This document shows positions 1-9,679 of a stretch of 64,000 nt of DNA, one piece after another (the first letter of the stretch is position 1; each line of letters begins with the position of its first letter). A program made the position numbers and the translations under genes. The DNA comes from Pseudomonadota bacterium (lineage in GTDB: Bacteria > Pseudomonadota > Gammaproteobacteria > Steroidobacterales > Steroidobacteraceae). Under the pieces are notes generated by a model. That model saw only the letters and a program-made list of their open reading frames with translations, was not told where the DNA came from and did not search any database. Location: contig JADJOO010000003.1 in the NCBI GenBank assembly GCA_016713725.1, positions 186,001 to 250,000 on the forward strand, given 5' to 3'.

Positions 1-1962
1 GCCGCGAAGTCGCGCTGGGTGAACGAGGAAATCCTCGCATTCAAGCGCCTGGGCCGTGAGCACCGGATCTTCTGCCTCATCGTGGCCGGCGAGCCGGGCG
101 CCTCGGCAGCGGCGGCCACTGCCGACCAGGAGTGCTTCCCCAACGCGCTGATCTACAAGATTGGAGAGGACGGACAACTCACGGCGACTCGCGGTGAGCC
201 GATCGCCGCCGACGCCCGGCCAAGAAAGGACAGCAAGCAGGACGTCCGGCTGAAGCTCGTCGCCGGGATGCTCGGCGTCGGTCTCGACGAGTTGAAGCAG
301 CGCGAGGCCCAGCGACGGCATCGGCGCATGATGGCGCTGGTCACGGCGTCCGTCGTTGGCATGGCGATCACCTCGGGTCTGGCCGCGGCCGCCTGGGTCG
401 CCCGCAACCAGGCCGAGCGCGAGCGCGTCCGCGCGGAGACCGAAGCCGAGACCGCCCGGCAGACCACGAATTTTCTCGTCGGCCTGTTCGACGTCTCCGA
501 CCCGAATGAGGCTCGGGGAAACTCCATCACTGCGCGTGAGATCCTCGACAAGGGCTCGCAGCGCATCAAGGCGGAACTGGTCACGCAGCCGGCGATCCAG
601 GCCACGCTGATGGAGACCATGGGGACGGTGTACACGAGCCTGGCGCTTTACCCGCCGGCGGCGTCGCTGCTCGACAGCTCGCTGCAGAAGCGACTCGAGC
701 TTTACGGCGAGGACAGCCTCGAGGTGGCGCAGTCGGCAGAAAAGCTCGGCGGCGTGCTGACACTGACGGCGGAGTACGACAAAGCGGAGTTGATGTACCG
801 CAAGGCGCTGGGCCTGCGGCAGAAGTTGCTCGGGCCTGAGCACGTCGACCTCGCACGCAGCCTGTATCAGCTGGCGGATCTGCTTGGACGCAAGGGCGAG
901 TACGAGGCGGCCGACCCGTTGTTCCGCCAGGCGCTGGCGATGCGGCGCAAGCTCCTGGGCGGCAACACCGTCGAGGTGGCCAAGAGCCTCGAAGGCCTTG
1001 CCCTGAACCTCCACAGCCAGGGCAACTACGACGAGGCCTTGCCCGCGATGCGCCTTGCCGTTGAGTTGCAGAGACAACTGCACGAGGAGCCGCACACGGA
1101 CCTCGCCGAGGCGCTCACCAACCTGGGTGTCGTGCTGAGCGACATGGGCGAGTACCGCGAGTCCGAGCAGCTGTACCGGGAAGCGTTGCAGATGAAACGC
1201 GTCCTGCTCGGCGACACACACCCGGAGATCGCGCTGGGACTCAACAACATCGCTTACGCATTGACCGACCAGGGGAAGTACGACGAAGCGGCATCGATGT
1301 ACCGCCAGGCAATGGCCATGCAACGCAAGCTGCTCGGCGACGATCACCCGGACATTGCAGCGGCGTTGAACAACCTGGCATTCGTGCTGCACGAAAAGGG
1401 CGATGCAGAGGGTGCCCGCAGAATGATGCAACAATCGCTCGACATGTACCGGCGCACGGTCGGGCCCGAGCATCCGTCGATTGCCCGTGGCATGGGCAAC
1501 CAGGCGATGTGGCAGATGGAAGCGGGTGACTACGCGACGGCCGAGCCACTGCTGCGTGAGGCGCTGCAGATGCGCCGGAAGCTGCTTGGCAACGAGCACA
1601 CGGACGTCGCCGGCACGTTGACGCTGCTTGCCAGCCTGCTGGTCGACACCAGGCGTTTCGAGGAGGCGAGGTCAGCCGCCGCCGAAGCGAGGGCGATTTG
1701 CCTGCCGGCGCTGGGGGCCACCCACTGGCGCACAGCGGCCGCTACCAGCACCGAAGGCGCGGCGTTGGCGGGCCTGGGGCAGACCGCACAGGGTGCCAAG
1801 CTGTTGCTCGAGGGGTTGGCAGCGCTGCGTGCTGACACCGGGGCGTTGCCCTTCTTCCTCAATAACGCGAATCGTTGGGCTGCGGAGTACAACCGCAAGC
1901 GCGCCGGCCCGCAGGAGGAGGTCAAGCAAACCGCGATGTTGCAGCGCGAAGCGGCCCGCTAG
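1..1962 (+). CDS. TIR-domain / tetratricopeptide-repeat membrane protein (5' end missing)
   Basis: The frame is open from the first base, so the gene begins upstream. The first ~100 residues (WVNEEI, AFKRLGRE, RIFCLIVAGEP, EPIAADAR) look like the end of a bacterial TIR domain of the type that precedes a TPR array; the catalytic part of TIR would lie outside the window. A basic stretch and one membrane helix follow near bases 330-400. From about base 700 to 1800 there are roughly nine 42-residue kinesin-light-chain-like TPR units with recurring LYREAL, MRRKLLG and HPDIA signatures. Such proteins are thought to sense or scaffold partners through the TPRs and signal or degrade NAD through TIR; the function here is inferred. 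Confidence is good for TPR, moderate for TIR because only its tail is visible. Confidence 0.8.
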   Translation, partial: AAKSRWVNEEILAFKRLGREHRIFCLIVAGEPGASAAAATADQECFPNALIYKIGEDGQLTATRGEPIAADARPRKDSKQDVRLKLVAGMLGVGLDELKQREAQRRHRRMMALVTASVVGMAITSGLAAAAWVARNQAERERVRAETEAETARQTTNFLVGLFDVSDPNEARGNSITAREILDKGSQRIKAELVTQPAIQATLMETMGTVYTSLALYPPAASLLDSSLQKRLELYGEDSLEVAQSAEKLGGVLTLTAEYDKAELMYRKALGLRQKLLGPEHVDLARSLYQLADLLGRKGEYEAADPLFRQALAMRRKLLGGNTVEVAKSLEGLALNLHSQGNYDEALPAMRLAVELQRQLHEEPHTDLAEALTNLGVVLSDMGEYRESEQLYREALQMKRVLLGDTHPEIALGLNNIAYALTDQGKYDEAASMYRQAMAMQRKLLGDDHPDIAAALNNLAFVLHEKGDAEGARRMMQQSLDMYRRTVGPEHPSIARGMGNQAMWQMEAGDYATAEPLLREALQMRRKLLGNEHTDVAGTLTLLASLLVDTRRFEEARSAAAEARAICLPALGATHWRTAAATSTEGAALAGLGQTAQGAKLLLEGLAALRADTGALPFFLNNANRWAAEYNRKRAGPQEEVKQTAMLQREAAR

Positions 1963-2019
1963 GCGCGCGCTGTCATGCATCGGCGCATGCCTGCAGGAAG
2001 CGACCCTCGGTATTTCCGG

Positions 2020-2048
2020 TTGACATAATGCCATCACCTTGGTAACGA
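2020..2048 (+). promoter_or_regulatory. Possible promoter for the lectin-like gene
   Basis: A perfect TTGACA lies at 2020-2025 with TAACGA 17 bases downstream at 2043-2048. The -10 match is poor. A second possible -10 (TGTGATAC) lies at 2063-2070. The rest of 1963-2214 shows no gene. Confidence 0.3.
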
Positions 2049-2214
2049 GCAGCGCCCGAAACTGTGATACGGTTCGCACATTGAAGGTGCCGACGGCGGA
2101 TCAAGGCTTGCAGCCCTGCTCGCAAGCCGCGCCGACAGGGTGTCTTCCGACACGCCAGAAGAAATAAGAATCACTGCAATGGGCGCTGGCCTTGCGCGCA
2201 GAGAGGTAGAAAAA

Positions 2215-3720
2215 GTGGACAAGGGAATACGTCTGTTTGCCGCCCTGACGGCGTTGACTGCAGTGGGGTGGGCTGGCCCAGCTTTCGCAACGACGTGCCC
2301 CGAAACCCCGGAGCAGTCGGAGACCAATCCGGAGACCGGGCACTTTTTTGAAGTGTATTCGGCCGACGAAATCAGTTGGGCCGATGCCAAGGCGTGTGCC
2401 GACAGCAAGGTCGACCTGTCCGGCGTTCCCGGGCACCTGGCGACGATCACGTCCTCCAGCGAGGACGCATGGATCGACAACCTGAGAAACGAGTCCGGAC
2501 TTGGCCAGGTCTGGGTCGGTGGTTTCCAGGCGCCGGGCTCGCCGGAGCCAGGCGGCGGGTGGCGTTGGGAAAACGACGAGGGCCCGTTTCCCGGCGTGAA
2601 CAACGACCCCGTGCTGCTGGGCTACGCGAACTGGGCCGCCACCGAGCCGAACAACAACGGCGGCAGCGAGAATCACCTGGCGCTCGGTCGCTACGGCCTG
2701 GGCGGCGGCTGGAACGATGAAGGCAGCGCCCCTGGTTCAATCGATGGCTTCATCGTCGAGTACGACGTCCCGCGCACGGCCGAGTGCACGGTAGGCCTCG
2801 ACTGCGAGACCATCAACGGCCAGACGCTGGTCTTCCCGACCGGATCGTTCCAGACGGGCGACACCATCAAGTTCACGGCTTTTGAATTCACGGATCCGCG
2901 TGTCGACGCCAACGGCAAGTGCTCGATCAACCGCGGGCCGCTGACGTTGTTCACCGACGTCGCTGCCTTCGGACCCGATGCGCAGCTGAGGATTCCGCCG
3001 TACCTGTGCGGTTCGCCCAAGTTCGTCGTCGTCGCGGTGGACTCGAGCCAGCTCGACATCCAGAACGGCACCGTGCAGGTCGAGAACCAGACCACTGAAG
3101 TTGTTCTGCCTGGCAACAAATACAATTGCTTCGATCCGATCATTGGCAGTGCGCTGGAGGGTGTCGATCCACTGTATTCCAAAGATCCGCAGTACCAGGA
3201 CGTGGTCGTGTGGCAGTCGACCGACCCCACCAGGATGCTCGAGAACCAGTACGGAACAGGCGACTTCCAGGGCGCGGCCACCGAAGCCACGAATGCTTGC
3301 GGCAGCTCCCGTGCGAAAGTCCGCGGTGCTTCCTATTTCGTGGTGGGCATGCATGTCGACTTCGGCCCGGGCTACGAGTTGTCGTCGAACTCGCTGGCGA
3401 ACTATGGCCGATTCGTGAGCCTGACCCGGTACAAGCTGACGTTGCTGCGCAAGTCGATTGCAGAGGCCCGGGCGGCCGGTTCCCTGCGGCCCGTGACCTC
3501 AAGGGCGATGGACGCCCTGATCGCACTCGCGATCTACCGGCTCGACCGAGGCAGTCCGGCAAAGGCCCTGATCCATGTCAAGCAGTTCCTGTGGCTTGCC
3601 AATGCCGCAAACTACACGTCGATCGCTGGCGAGAACTACAACGGCGATCACCTCATGCGTGGCGAGAACATTGCATTCATGCTGCGGGTCAAGGTCATTC
3701 CTTACCCGGTCTCGCCTTGA
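2215..3720 (+). CDS. Secreted protein with N-terminal C-type lectin-like domain
   Basis: The chosen start is GTG at 2215, which has GAGAGG eight bases upstream and opens directly into a signal peptide (basic MDKGIR, hydrophobic core, cleavage near AFA-TT); an ATG at 2179 is the alternative. The mature N-terminal ~170 residues look like a C-type lectin fold: a W-DA-A helix, GHLATITS, a WVGG core, the EPNNN carbohydrate/calcium-loop signature and a closing GGWND...GFIVEYD. About 300 further residues are unrecognised, with several cysteines and a helical C-terminus. No PEP-CTERM or sorting signal is seen at the end. Likely a periplasmic or extracellular glycan-binding protein; the ligand is unknown. 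It is followed by a strong hairpin, so it is probably monocistronic. Confidence 0.75.
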   Translation: MDKGIRLFAALTALTAVGWAGPAFATTCPETPEQSETNPETGHFFEVYSADEISWADAKACADSKVDLSGVPGHLATITSSSEDAWIDNLRNESGLGQVWVGGFQAPGSPEPGGGWRWENDEGPFPGVNNDPVLLGYANWAATEPNNNGGSENHLALGRYGLGGGWNDEGSAPGSIDGFIVEYDVPRTAECTVGLDCETINGQTLVFPTGSFQTGDTIKFTAFEFTDPRVDANGKCSINRGPLTLFTDVAAFGPDAQLRIPPYLCGSPKFVVVAVDSSQLDIQNGTVQVENQTTEVVLPGNKYNCFDPIIGSALEGVDPLYSKDPQYQDVVVWQSTDPTRMLENQYGTGDFQGAATEATNACGSSRAKVRGASYFVVGMHVDFGPGYELSSNSLANYGRFVSLTRYKLTLLRKSIAEARAAGSLRPVTSRAMDALIALAIYRLDRGSPAKALIHVKQFLWLANAANYTSIAGENYNGDHLMRGENIAFMLRVKVIPYPVSP

Positions 3721-3732
3721 TCTGAGCGCTGG

Positions 3733-3764
3733 ACAAAGCCCGTGATTCGATGCACGGGCTTTGT
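3733..3764 (+). terminator. Perfect 12-bp hairpin after the lectin-like gene
   Basis: ACAAAGCCCGTG (3733-3744) pairs perfectly with CACGGGCTTTGT (3753-3764) across an 8-base loop, 12 bases after the stop codon. There is no long T tract, so it is a plausible but not classical intrinsic terminator. Confidence 0.6.
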
Positions 3765-3809
3765 CACCGCCGGTGCCGGCCGGGCGCGCATGCGGGCTTG
3801 ACCGGCTGC

Positions 3810-4991
3810 ATGCTGGACAAACGCCTGTACGGCGCCATGTTCCTGATGGCCACCAGTGCCGTCGGTCCGGGATTCATTACCCAGACGACGCAGTTCACTA
3901 TCCAGCTCGGCGCGGCATTTGCCTTCGCGATCCTGGTCTCGATCTTCATCGACATCGCGTTGCAGCTGAACGTCTGGCGAGTCATAGGTGTGTCCGGTTT
4001 GCGGGCGCAGGAGCTCGGCAACCATGTCGCTCCGGGTCTCGGGCACGTGCTCACCTTCCTCGTCGTGCTTGGCGGATTCGTGTTCAACGTCGGCAATGTC
4101 GCAGGTGCCGGGCTCGGACTCGATGCTTTACTGGGGCTCGACCCGAAGTGGGGTGGGGCCGCCTCCGCGTTGATCGCGATCGCTGTCTTCCTGTCGCGGC
4201 GGGCTGGCGTGGCGATGGACCGGATCGTCGTCGTGCTCGGGTGCGTCATGATCGCGATGACGGCATACGTCGCCCTGGTCTCAAATGCGCCGGTTGGCGC
4301 AGCGCTGCGCAATGCGGTGCTGCCTGAGCGGATCGACTTCCTCGCGATCACGACACTTGTCGGCGGTACCGTGGGGGGCTACATCACTTATGCGGGCGCA
4401 CATCGGCTGCTCGACGCCGGGGTGCGAGGTCCGGATCGTGTCACGGAGATTTCCCGGGCGTCCGTCCTCGGCGTGCTCGTGACCGGCCTGATGCGTGTCC
4501 TGCTGTTCCTGGCGGTACTCGGAGTCGTCGCGGCGGGCGTGCAGCTGGATCCATCCAACCCAGCCGCGTCTGCATTCGAGGCAGCGGCAGGTGAAGCTGG
4601 CAGGCGCGTGTTCGGCCTCATCCTGTGGGCTGCAGCGATCACGTCGGTCATCGGTGCGTCCTACACCTCGGTGTCATTTCTCACCGGCGAGTCGGAGCGT
4701 TTCGCACGCCGCCGCGATCTGCTGGTGGTGGCATTCGTCGGCCTGTCGGCGTCGGTGTACCTCGTGGCAGGCGTGGCACCGGTGCCGTTGCTGGTTTTCG
4801 CCGGCGCTTTCAATGGCCTGATCCTGCCGATCGGCATCGCCGCGCTGTTGTGGGTGGCGGCTCGCCGGCCGGATTTGATGGGCGGTTACGCGTATCCTCG
4901 CCCTCTGGCGGCGCTCGGCCTGGTGGCGTGGATCGTGACGATCTACCTGGGCTGGGAGTCGTTGGGCAGGCTGGCGACGTTGTTCCACTAA
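3810..4991 (+). CDS. Divergent NRAMP-like membrane transporter
   Basis: A ~393-residue protein with about 11 hydrophobic helices. The start is placed at ATG 3810 (MLDKRLYG), directly before the first helix; no clear ribosome site is visible. TM1 reads AVGPGFITQTTQFT, followed by a QLNVWRVIGVSG segment, as in the YcsG-like branch of the NRAMP (metal ion/proton symporter) family. The canonical TM1 metal-binding DPGN is not present, its place being taken by QTTQF, so transport of Mn/Fe cannot be assumed. It stands alone between a terminator-like hairpin and the SLOG-SLATT gene. Confidence 0.65.
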   Translation: MLDKRLYGAMFLMATSAVGPGFITQTTQFTIQLGAAFAFAILVSIFIDIALQLNVWRVIGVSGLRAQELGNHVAPGLGHVLTFLVVLGGFVFNVGNVAGAGLGLDALLGLDPKWGGAASALIAIAVFLSRRAGVAMDRIVVVLGCVMIAMTAYVALVSNAPVGAALRNAVLPERIDFLAITTLVGGTVGGYITYAGAHRLLDAGVRGPDRVTEISRASVLGVLVTGLMRVLLFLAVLGVVAAGVQLDPSNPAASAFEAAAGEAGRRVFGLILWAAAITSVIGASYTSVSFLTGESERFARRRDLLVVAFVGLSASVYLVAGVAPVPLLVFAGAFNGLILPIGIAALLWVAARRPDLMGGYAYPRPLAALGLVAWIVTIYLGWESLGRLATLFH

Positions 4992-5056
4992 CGTTGGCCG
5001 CGGTACAAGCCGGGCGGTGACGCGCGTAACAATGAACGCCAGCCACAGTGGATGGG

Positions 5057-5062
5057 TATCAT
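5057..5062 (+). promoter_or_regulatory. -10-like hexamer eight bases before the SLOG-SLATT start
   Basis: TATCAT at 5057-5062 ends eight bases before ATG 5071, and no Shine-Dalgarno sequence lies between. This would place the transcription start close to the start codon (leaderless or nearly so). No convincing -35 is seen. Confidence 0.3.
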
Positions 5063-5070
5063 CCCCGCGC

Positions 5071-6871
5071 ATGGCGACCGCACCCGAGTACGCAGCGCCC
5101 GCTGAGACTCCCTTCACCGCCGGTCCGGACCGGCGGGCGGGCGCGCGCAGCTACGCCGTTCCCTTCATCGTGGCTGTCACGGGCCATCGCGATCTCGTGC
5201 TCGACGAGATCCCGGTCATCCGGTCGCGCGTCCGCGACTGCCTGTTCAGCCTGCGTTACGAGTACCCCAGCCGCATCATCGTCGTGATGTCCTCGCTGGC
5301 CGACGGCGCGGACCGCGTGGTGGCGGAAGAGGCGCTCAAGCTCGGCATGCCGCTCAGCGTCGTCCTGCCGATGCCGCGCGTGCAGTACGAGGAAGACTTC
5401 ACGCCGGAGTCACTCGAACAGTTTGCGGCACTCTGCGACAAGGCCGCCGAGATCTTCGAGCTGCCCCTGCTGCCGGGCGCGACGCCACGGTCCATCGCGG
5501 AAAGTGGGCCGAACCGCACCCGCCAGTATGCCCAGCTCGGCGTGTTCCTGAGCGCGCACTGCCACGTGCTGCTCGCGCTCTGGGATGGCAAAGGCAGTGA
5601 CCTTCTTGGCGGCACGGCGGCCACGATCCAGTTCCATCACCACGACGTGATGCCCGGCTACACGCCGCGCGTGACCTCGAGCAAGCTCAACCTGACCGAG
5701 GACGAGAGCGACCTCGTCTATCACATCGTCTGCTCGCGGAACCGGCCGGACGGCGCACCCGCGCCGGGACTCAAGCCCTTCGAGACGTCCTGGTTCACAA
5801 CGGATGAAGCGAAACCGCGCACCGCCGGGATCTCCACGCGGCACCGCAAGGTGTTCGAGTACACCAACGAGTTCAGCCGCGAGGCGCAGAACAACGCCGC
5901 GGCGATCGACAAGGAACGCTACTCGCTGTTGACCGGCGAGCAGGCAGCCACGTTGCCGGCCGGTCTCTGGGACATCAACCAGGCGTTCTGCGCGGCCGAC
6001 TGGCTGGCCATCCACTACCAGAAGAAGGTCGTAAAGACGCTGCAGGGGGGCCACGTGGCAGCCTTCCTGACCGCCGTGGGCTACCTGACGTACACCGACT
6101 TGCTATCCACGCCGTTGATGATCGGCGGCATCATTTCACTGATGCTGTTCGCCGTCGTGAACAACGCGCTCGCAGTGCGCGGCAGCTGGCAACGCAAGTA
6201 CCTCGACTACCGCACGCTGGCGGAAGGCCTGCGGGTCCAGTTCTACTGGGCCGCGGCAGGCGTCACCAGCGGCAACGTCTCCAAGTACGCGCACGACAAC
6301 TTCCTGCAGATGCAGGACACTGAGCTCGGCTGGATCCGCAACGTCATGCGCGTGGCCGGCATGGAGTGCGACGTGGCGCCGAACCTTGATCCGCAGGGGG
6401 TGCAGTTCGCGGTGCAGGAGTGGATCGGCGACGACAAGTCCGGCCAGCTTGGCTATTACCGCAAGAAATCCACCCAGCGCGTCGTCGAGCACGACTCCAC
6501 CATGCGCATCGGGCGGCTCGGGATCTGGGCCACGATCATCGCGCTGGCGACGCTGCTGTTCGTCGGTTCTGCGCTGTCGGACGAAGTGCGGACCCCGGTC
6601 GTCTACCTGATGGGCATCGTAATGCTGATGGTTGGCGTGCGGCAGTCGTACGCGAAGACCACGGCCGAGGCCGAACTGATCAAGCAGTACGAATTCATGT
6701 ACCGCATCTTCCGCAACGCGCGCCGTCGCATCGATGGCGCCGACAACGATGGCGACCGGCGCCGCATCCTGAAAGTCCTGGGCGACCTCGGCGCTCGAGG
6801 AACACGCGCAATGGATCCTGATCCACCGCGAGCGGTCGATAGACGAGCAGGAAGGGATAAAGCTCAGCTGA
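5071..6871 (+). CDS. SLOG-like Rossmann domain fused to a SLATT-like membrane domain (frameshift near 6790)
   Basis: Start ATG 5071 (MATAPEYAA); GTG 5017 and ATG 5032 are in frame but lie before the -10-like box. Residues ~25-170 form a nucleotide-binding SLOG/LOG-like region (VAVTGHRDL, SLADGADRVVAEEAL, GMPLSVVLPMP), known from DprA/LOG and TRPM-type sensor domains. The second half has a pair of helices (AAFLTAVGYLTYTD; MIGGIISLMLFAVV), the SLATT-like KYLDYRTLAEGLRVQFYW segment and two more helices before a KQYEFMYRIF...R tail. An extra G at about 6790 breaks the frame; correcting it gives the expected tail LEEHAQWILIHRER and a stop at 6869-6871. SLOG and SLATT domains were described as parts of nucleotide-sensing conflict systems with pore-forming effectors; activity here is inferred. 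It converges with the next gene, 3 bases apart. Confidence 0.65.
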
Positions 6872-6874
6872 CCA

Positions 6875-8275
6875 TCAGTCCTGCTTCGGCGGCACCTTCG
6901 AATACTCGCCGCGTCCCTCGAGCACGGGATCCGTCGACAGGTTCCAGCCCAGGTTGCGTGCTTCGTTCGGGTCGACGGGTTCGCTCGAAATCCAGATGAC
7001 GAGGCGCATGCCGTCCGTGATGTACGGATCGCCCGTGAGGTTGTGGCGCGGTTTCACATGCGTGGCGTCGCCGACGCCGCGCACGAATGCGAACCGGCTC
7101 ACCGCGTCGTGGTGCATCAGGCTGTGCAGCAGGTACTCGCGCGACTCGTCGATGACCGGGTCGATCACGTGCGTCGTCAGCGTAGTTGATCGGGTGGTCG
7201 CCTTGACGCCGATGTCCCGGCTGACCTGACCGACCCAGACCGGCCGGCCCTCGCTGCGGAACCGGGCCAGCCACAGGCGCATGTGATTGCGCTGGGAAAT
7301 GGTCGTCCTGCCGCGCTGCAACGCGACGTCCTGCTTACGGCCAAAAGCGTACAGCGAACTGACCGGCGCGGTCAGGAACGACTTTTCCGTGATCGCCGCG
7401 CCGACCATGCGCCGCACGCTGTCCGCGGTGATCGCCTCGGTGAAGCTCCAGCCGCTCGCCGCCAGCGCCGAAATCGCTTCCTCGCCCGTGCCGACGATGA
7501 CCACGTTGAGTGGATCGCCTTCGCCGTCCCCGGCCGTGTTCGTCGCGCAGCACGGCAGTTCCCGCAGGCGAGCACGAAGCTCTTCGAGCCCGAGGTTCGG
7601 GAAATCGTCGACCTTCTCATAGAGTGACTTGAGCGAAGATCGCTCGTAGTCGAAACCCTCCGTGGGCAGCAACACGGCGAACCGCATGCGGATGCCCTGC
7701 TGGTTGCCCGTCATCCGGATGTCGACGAAGCGGCCTCCACGCATGTGCGAAGCATAGACGTAGCCTTCATTCGTGGACCTGGCCGCGGAGAAAAAGGGCA
7801 GGGCATGCTGGCGGAACTGGTCCGCGTGCGCGGCACGCTGGTCCTTCGGCACCTTCTTCAGCGTGACCAATGCGACTTCGTCGGCAGAGTAGTAATCGGG
7901 GTCGATCGAGACCGGCAGCAGCCAGTAATCGTGGTCACTGGTGTTCTCGATGCGCAGCCAGATGGGCTGGATACCCGCTTCAGCCAGTGGCACGCCGAAG
8001 TGTTTCGCCGCCTGTTCCTCGGTCGGTATCGCAAGCTGGACGGTGACGCCGTCCTGCTGCTGTGTTCGCAGGCGTCCGAGTTGCAGGGGCAGGCCGGCAG
8101 TCTCGGTTTCGATCGCCGCAGCCGACTGGACGCCGAGGGGAGCCTGCGCCTCGGTGCTTGCTGCCGGCGGCGGGCCTGCTCCTGCCGTGCCAGCCAGGAC
8201 CGGCGTCAATGCGGACAGCAGAATGGCAAGCACGTTTGCGGAGGCGCTCGTCGCGAGCCGCGGCCGGGTACCCAC
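6875..8275 (-). CDS. Exported LssY C-terminal-domain protein
   Basis: A ~466-residue product. GTG 8275 is chosen because AGGGAAG lies nine bases upstream and a signal peptide follows at once (VLAILLSALTPVLAG). ATG 8333-8335 would run into the divergent gene. The central and C-terminal ~300 residues (GIQPIWLRIENTSDHDYWLL, PLNVVIVGTGEEAISAL, the RNHMRLWLARF and RPVWVGQVSRDIGV blocks, HVIDPVIDESREYLLHSL) match what is known as the LssY C-terminal domain, also found fused to PAP2 phosphatases and DedA-like proteins. The function of the domain is not established. Its start lies one base from the start of the phospholipase D-like gene on the other strand. Confidence 0.7.
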   Translation of the reverse strand: MGTRPRLATSASANVLAILLSALTPVLAGTAGAGPPPAASTEAQAPLGVQSAAAIETETAGLPLQLGRLRTQQQDGVTVQLAIPTEEQAAKHFGVPLAEAGIQPIWLRIENTSDHDYWLLPVSIDPDYYSADEVALVTLKKVPKDQRAAHADQFRQHALPFFSAARSTNEGYVYASHMRGGRFVDIRMTGNQQGIRMRFAVLLPTEGFDYERSSLKSLYEKVDDFPNLGLEELRARLRELPCCATNTAGDGEGDPLNVVIVGTGEEAISALAASGWSFTEAITADSVRRMVGAAITEKSFLTAPVSSLYAFGRKQDVALQRGRTTISQRNHMRLWLARFRSEGRPVWVGQVSRDIGVKATTRSTTLTTHVIDPVIDESREYLLHSLMHHDAVSRFAFVRGVGDATHVKPRHNLTGDPYITDGMRLVIWISSEPVDPNEARNLGWNLSTDPVLEGRGEYSKVPPKQD

Positions 8276-8276
8276 A

Positions 8277-9619
8277 ATGCGTCTTCCCTGCAGGTTGCTG
8301 CTTGCAGCAGCTACGGCCTTGTTCGCGGGCCGCATGGCGACACCGCCGACCGGTGCGCCGCGAGCGCCAAGCGAACCCAGGATGTTCGTCGAGGCGGCCA
8401 GCGCAACCTCAGTGCTGGGACCCGACAGCGTATTCGTCGGCAGTCCGTACGAGGACTTCGGCTCGTCGGGACTCTTTCCGCCGCACGGGCCCGCCGATTG
8501 CAGTCTCGCAGTCCTCGCCAGTGGCGAGGATTCCCTCGCCGTGCGCATGGAGGTGCTGAAGGCCGCGCAGAAATCGATCCGCATCCAGGCGCTGGTGTTC
8601 AAGGGTGACGAATCCGGTTTGCGAGTTGCTGAGGTCTTGAAGCAGAAGAAATCTGCGGGACTCGACGTGCGGATCATCGTCGATGCATTTTCGAATCCCT
8701 GGCTGCAGACGCAGTGGATGTATTTCGACCTGAAGCAGCACGGCATCGAAGTCGAAGGGTACGAGGCCATGGCGCTGCAGTGGCTCAACGAAGTACCCGT
8801 GCCGCACCTCACGTCGCATTACGATCCACACCAGCCCGACAAGCGGTTCCACGAGAAGATGTGGATCGTCGACGGGGAAAAGGCTGCAGCCGTCGCCGTC
8901 ACCGGCGGTCTCAACATCGGCAACGAGTACTTTCGCGCCAACCCGGCCGATCCTGACGCTACCTGGCGTGACCAGGACGTCGTCGTGCGAGGCGCGATCG
9001 TTCAGGACCTCGTCACGGCATTCGACCGCAATTTCGACTATTTCGTCGGGGTGAAGAGAAGCCGCGGCGTCTTCAATACCAACCTGTACTGGGACGCGAC
9101 TCGTCTTTTGCTCGACAAGACCGGCAAGGTGCCGGTGAAGTTCACGACGAATCCCGACGTGGTTGCGCGCGTGGTGGAAATCGAGGCGCGCCAGCCGGAC
9201 CTCGCCTATTCGGGCGCGGGCATTACAAGGACCTGCTGGCCGTGAACGAGTCGCCGGAGCTGGCCGCCTGCAACAGCGCCGAGGAAGGTCTGCGGATCTG
9301 GGAGTGGGTCGGGCAGTCTGCCACCGAGGCCGAGCGCCGACACGGCACGATGCACTCCAAGTACGCCGTGATCGACGGCCGCCGCAGCCTGGTCGGTTCC
9401 TACAATCTCGACCCGCGCAGCGAGAAGCTGAACATCGAGTCGGCGTTGGTTTTCGAACAGCCAGAGTTGTCGGGCCGACTGCGCGACGCGTTCGTCAACA
9501 ATGACCTCCGCTACTGCCGCGAGGTGACAGCGTCGCAGGCGGCGGAGTTCGAGACACCAGACGACGTGGTCGAACGGTTCCGCCAGTCCATCGGGCACCT
9601 GTTCGAACCAGAGCTGTAG
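8277..9619 (+). CDS. Phospholipase D / cardiolipin synthase-like protein (frameshift near 9220)
   Basis: Start ATG 8277 gives a signal sequence (MRLPCRLLLAAATALFAG). Two HKD motifs of the PLD superfamily are present: HEKMWIVDG...GGLNIGNEY from base 8850 and HSKYAVIDGRR...GSYNLDPRS from base 9353, the second followed by the usual N-x-E segment. The two halves are in different frames; they join near 9205-9222, within a GGGCGCGGG run, where a one-base change gives a continuous protein (GHYKDLLAVNESPELA). With both catalytic motifs intact it is probably one active phosphatidyl-transferase or phospholipase of about 447 residues, exported to the periplasm. It could act on membrane lipids together with the divergent LssY_C protein, but only proximity supports that. 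Confidence 0.8.
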
Positions 9620-9679
9620 GGCGCGGACAGCGGTTCACGCAAGTCGCGACATCTCGCCAGCCCTAAATCTAAAAAAAAC

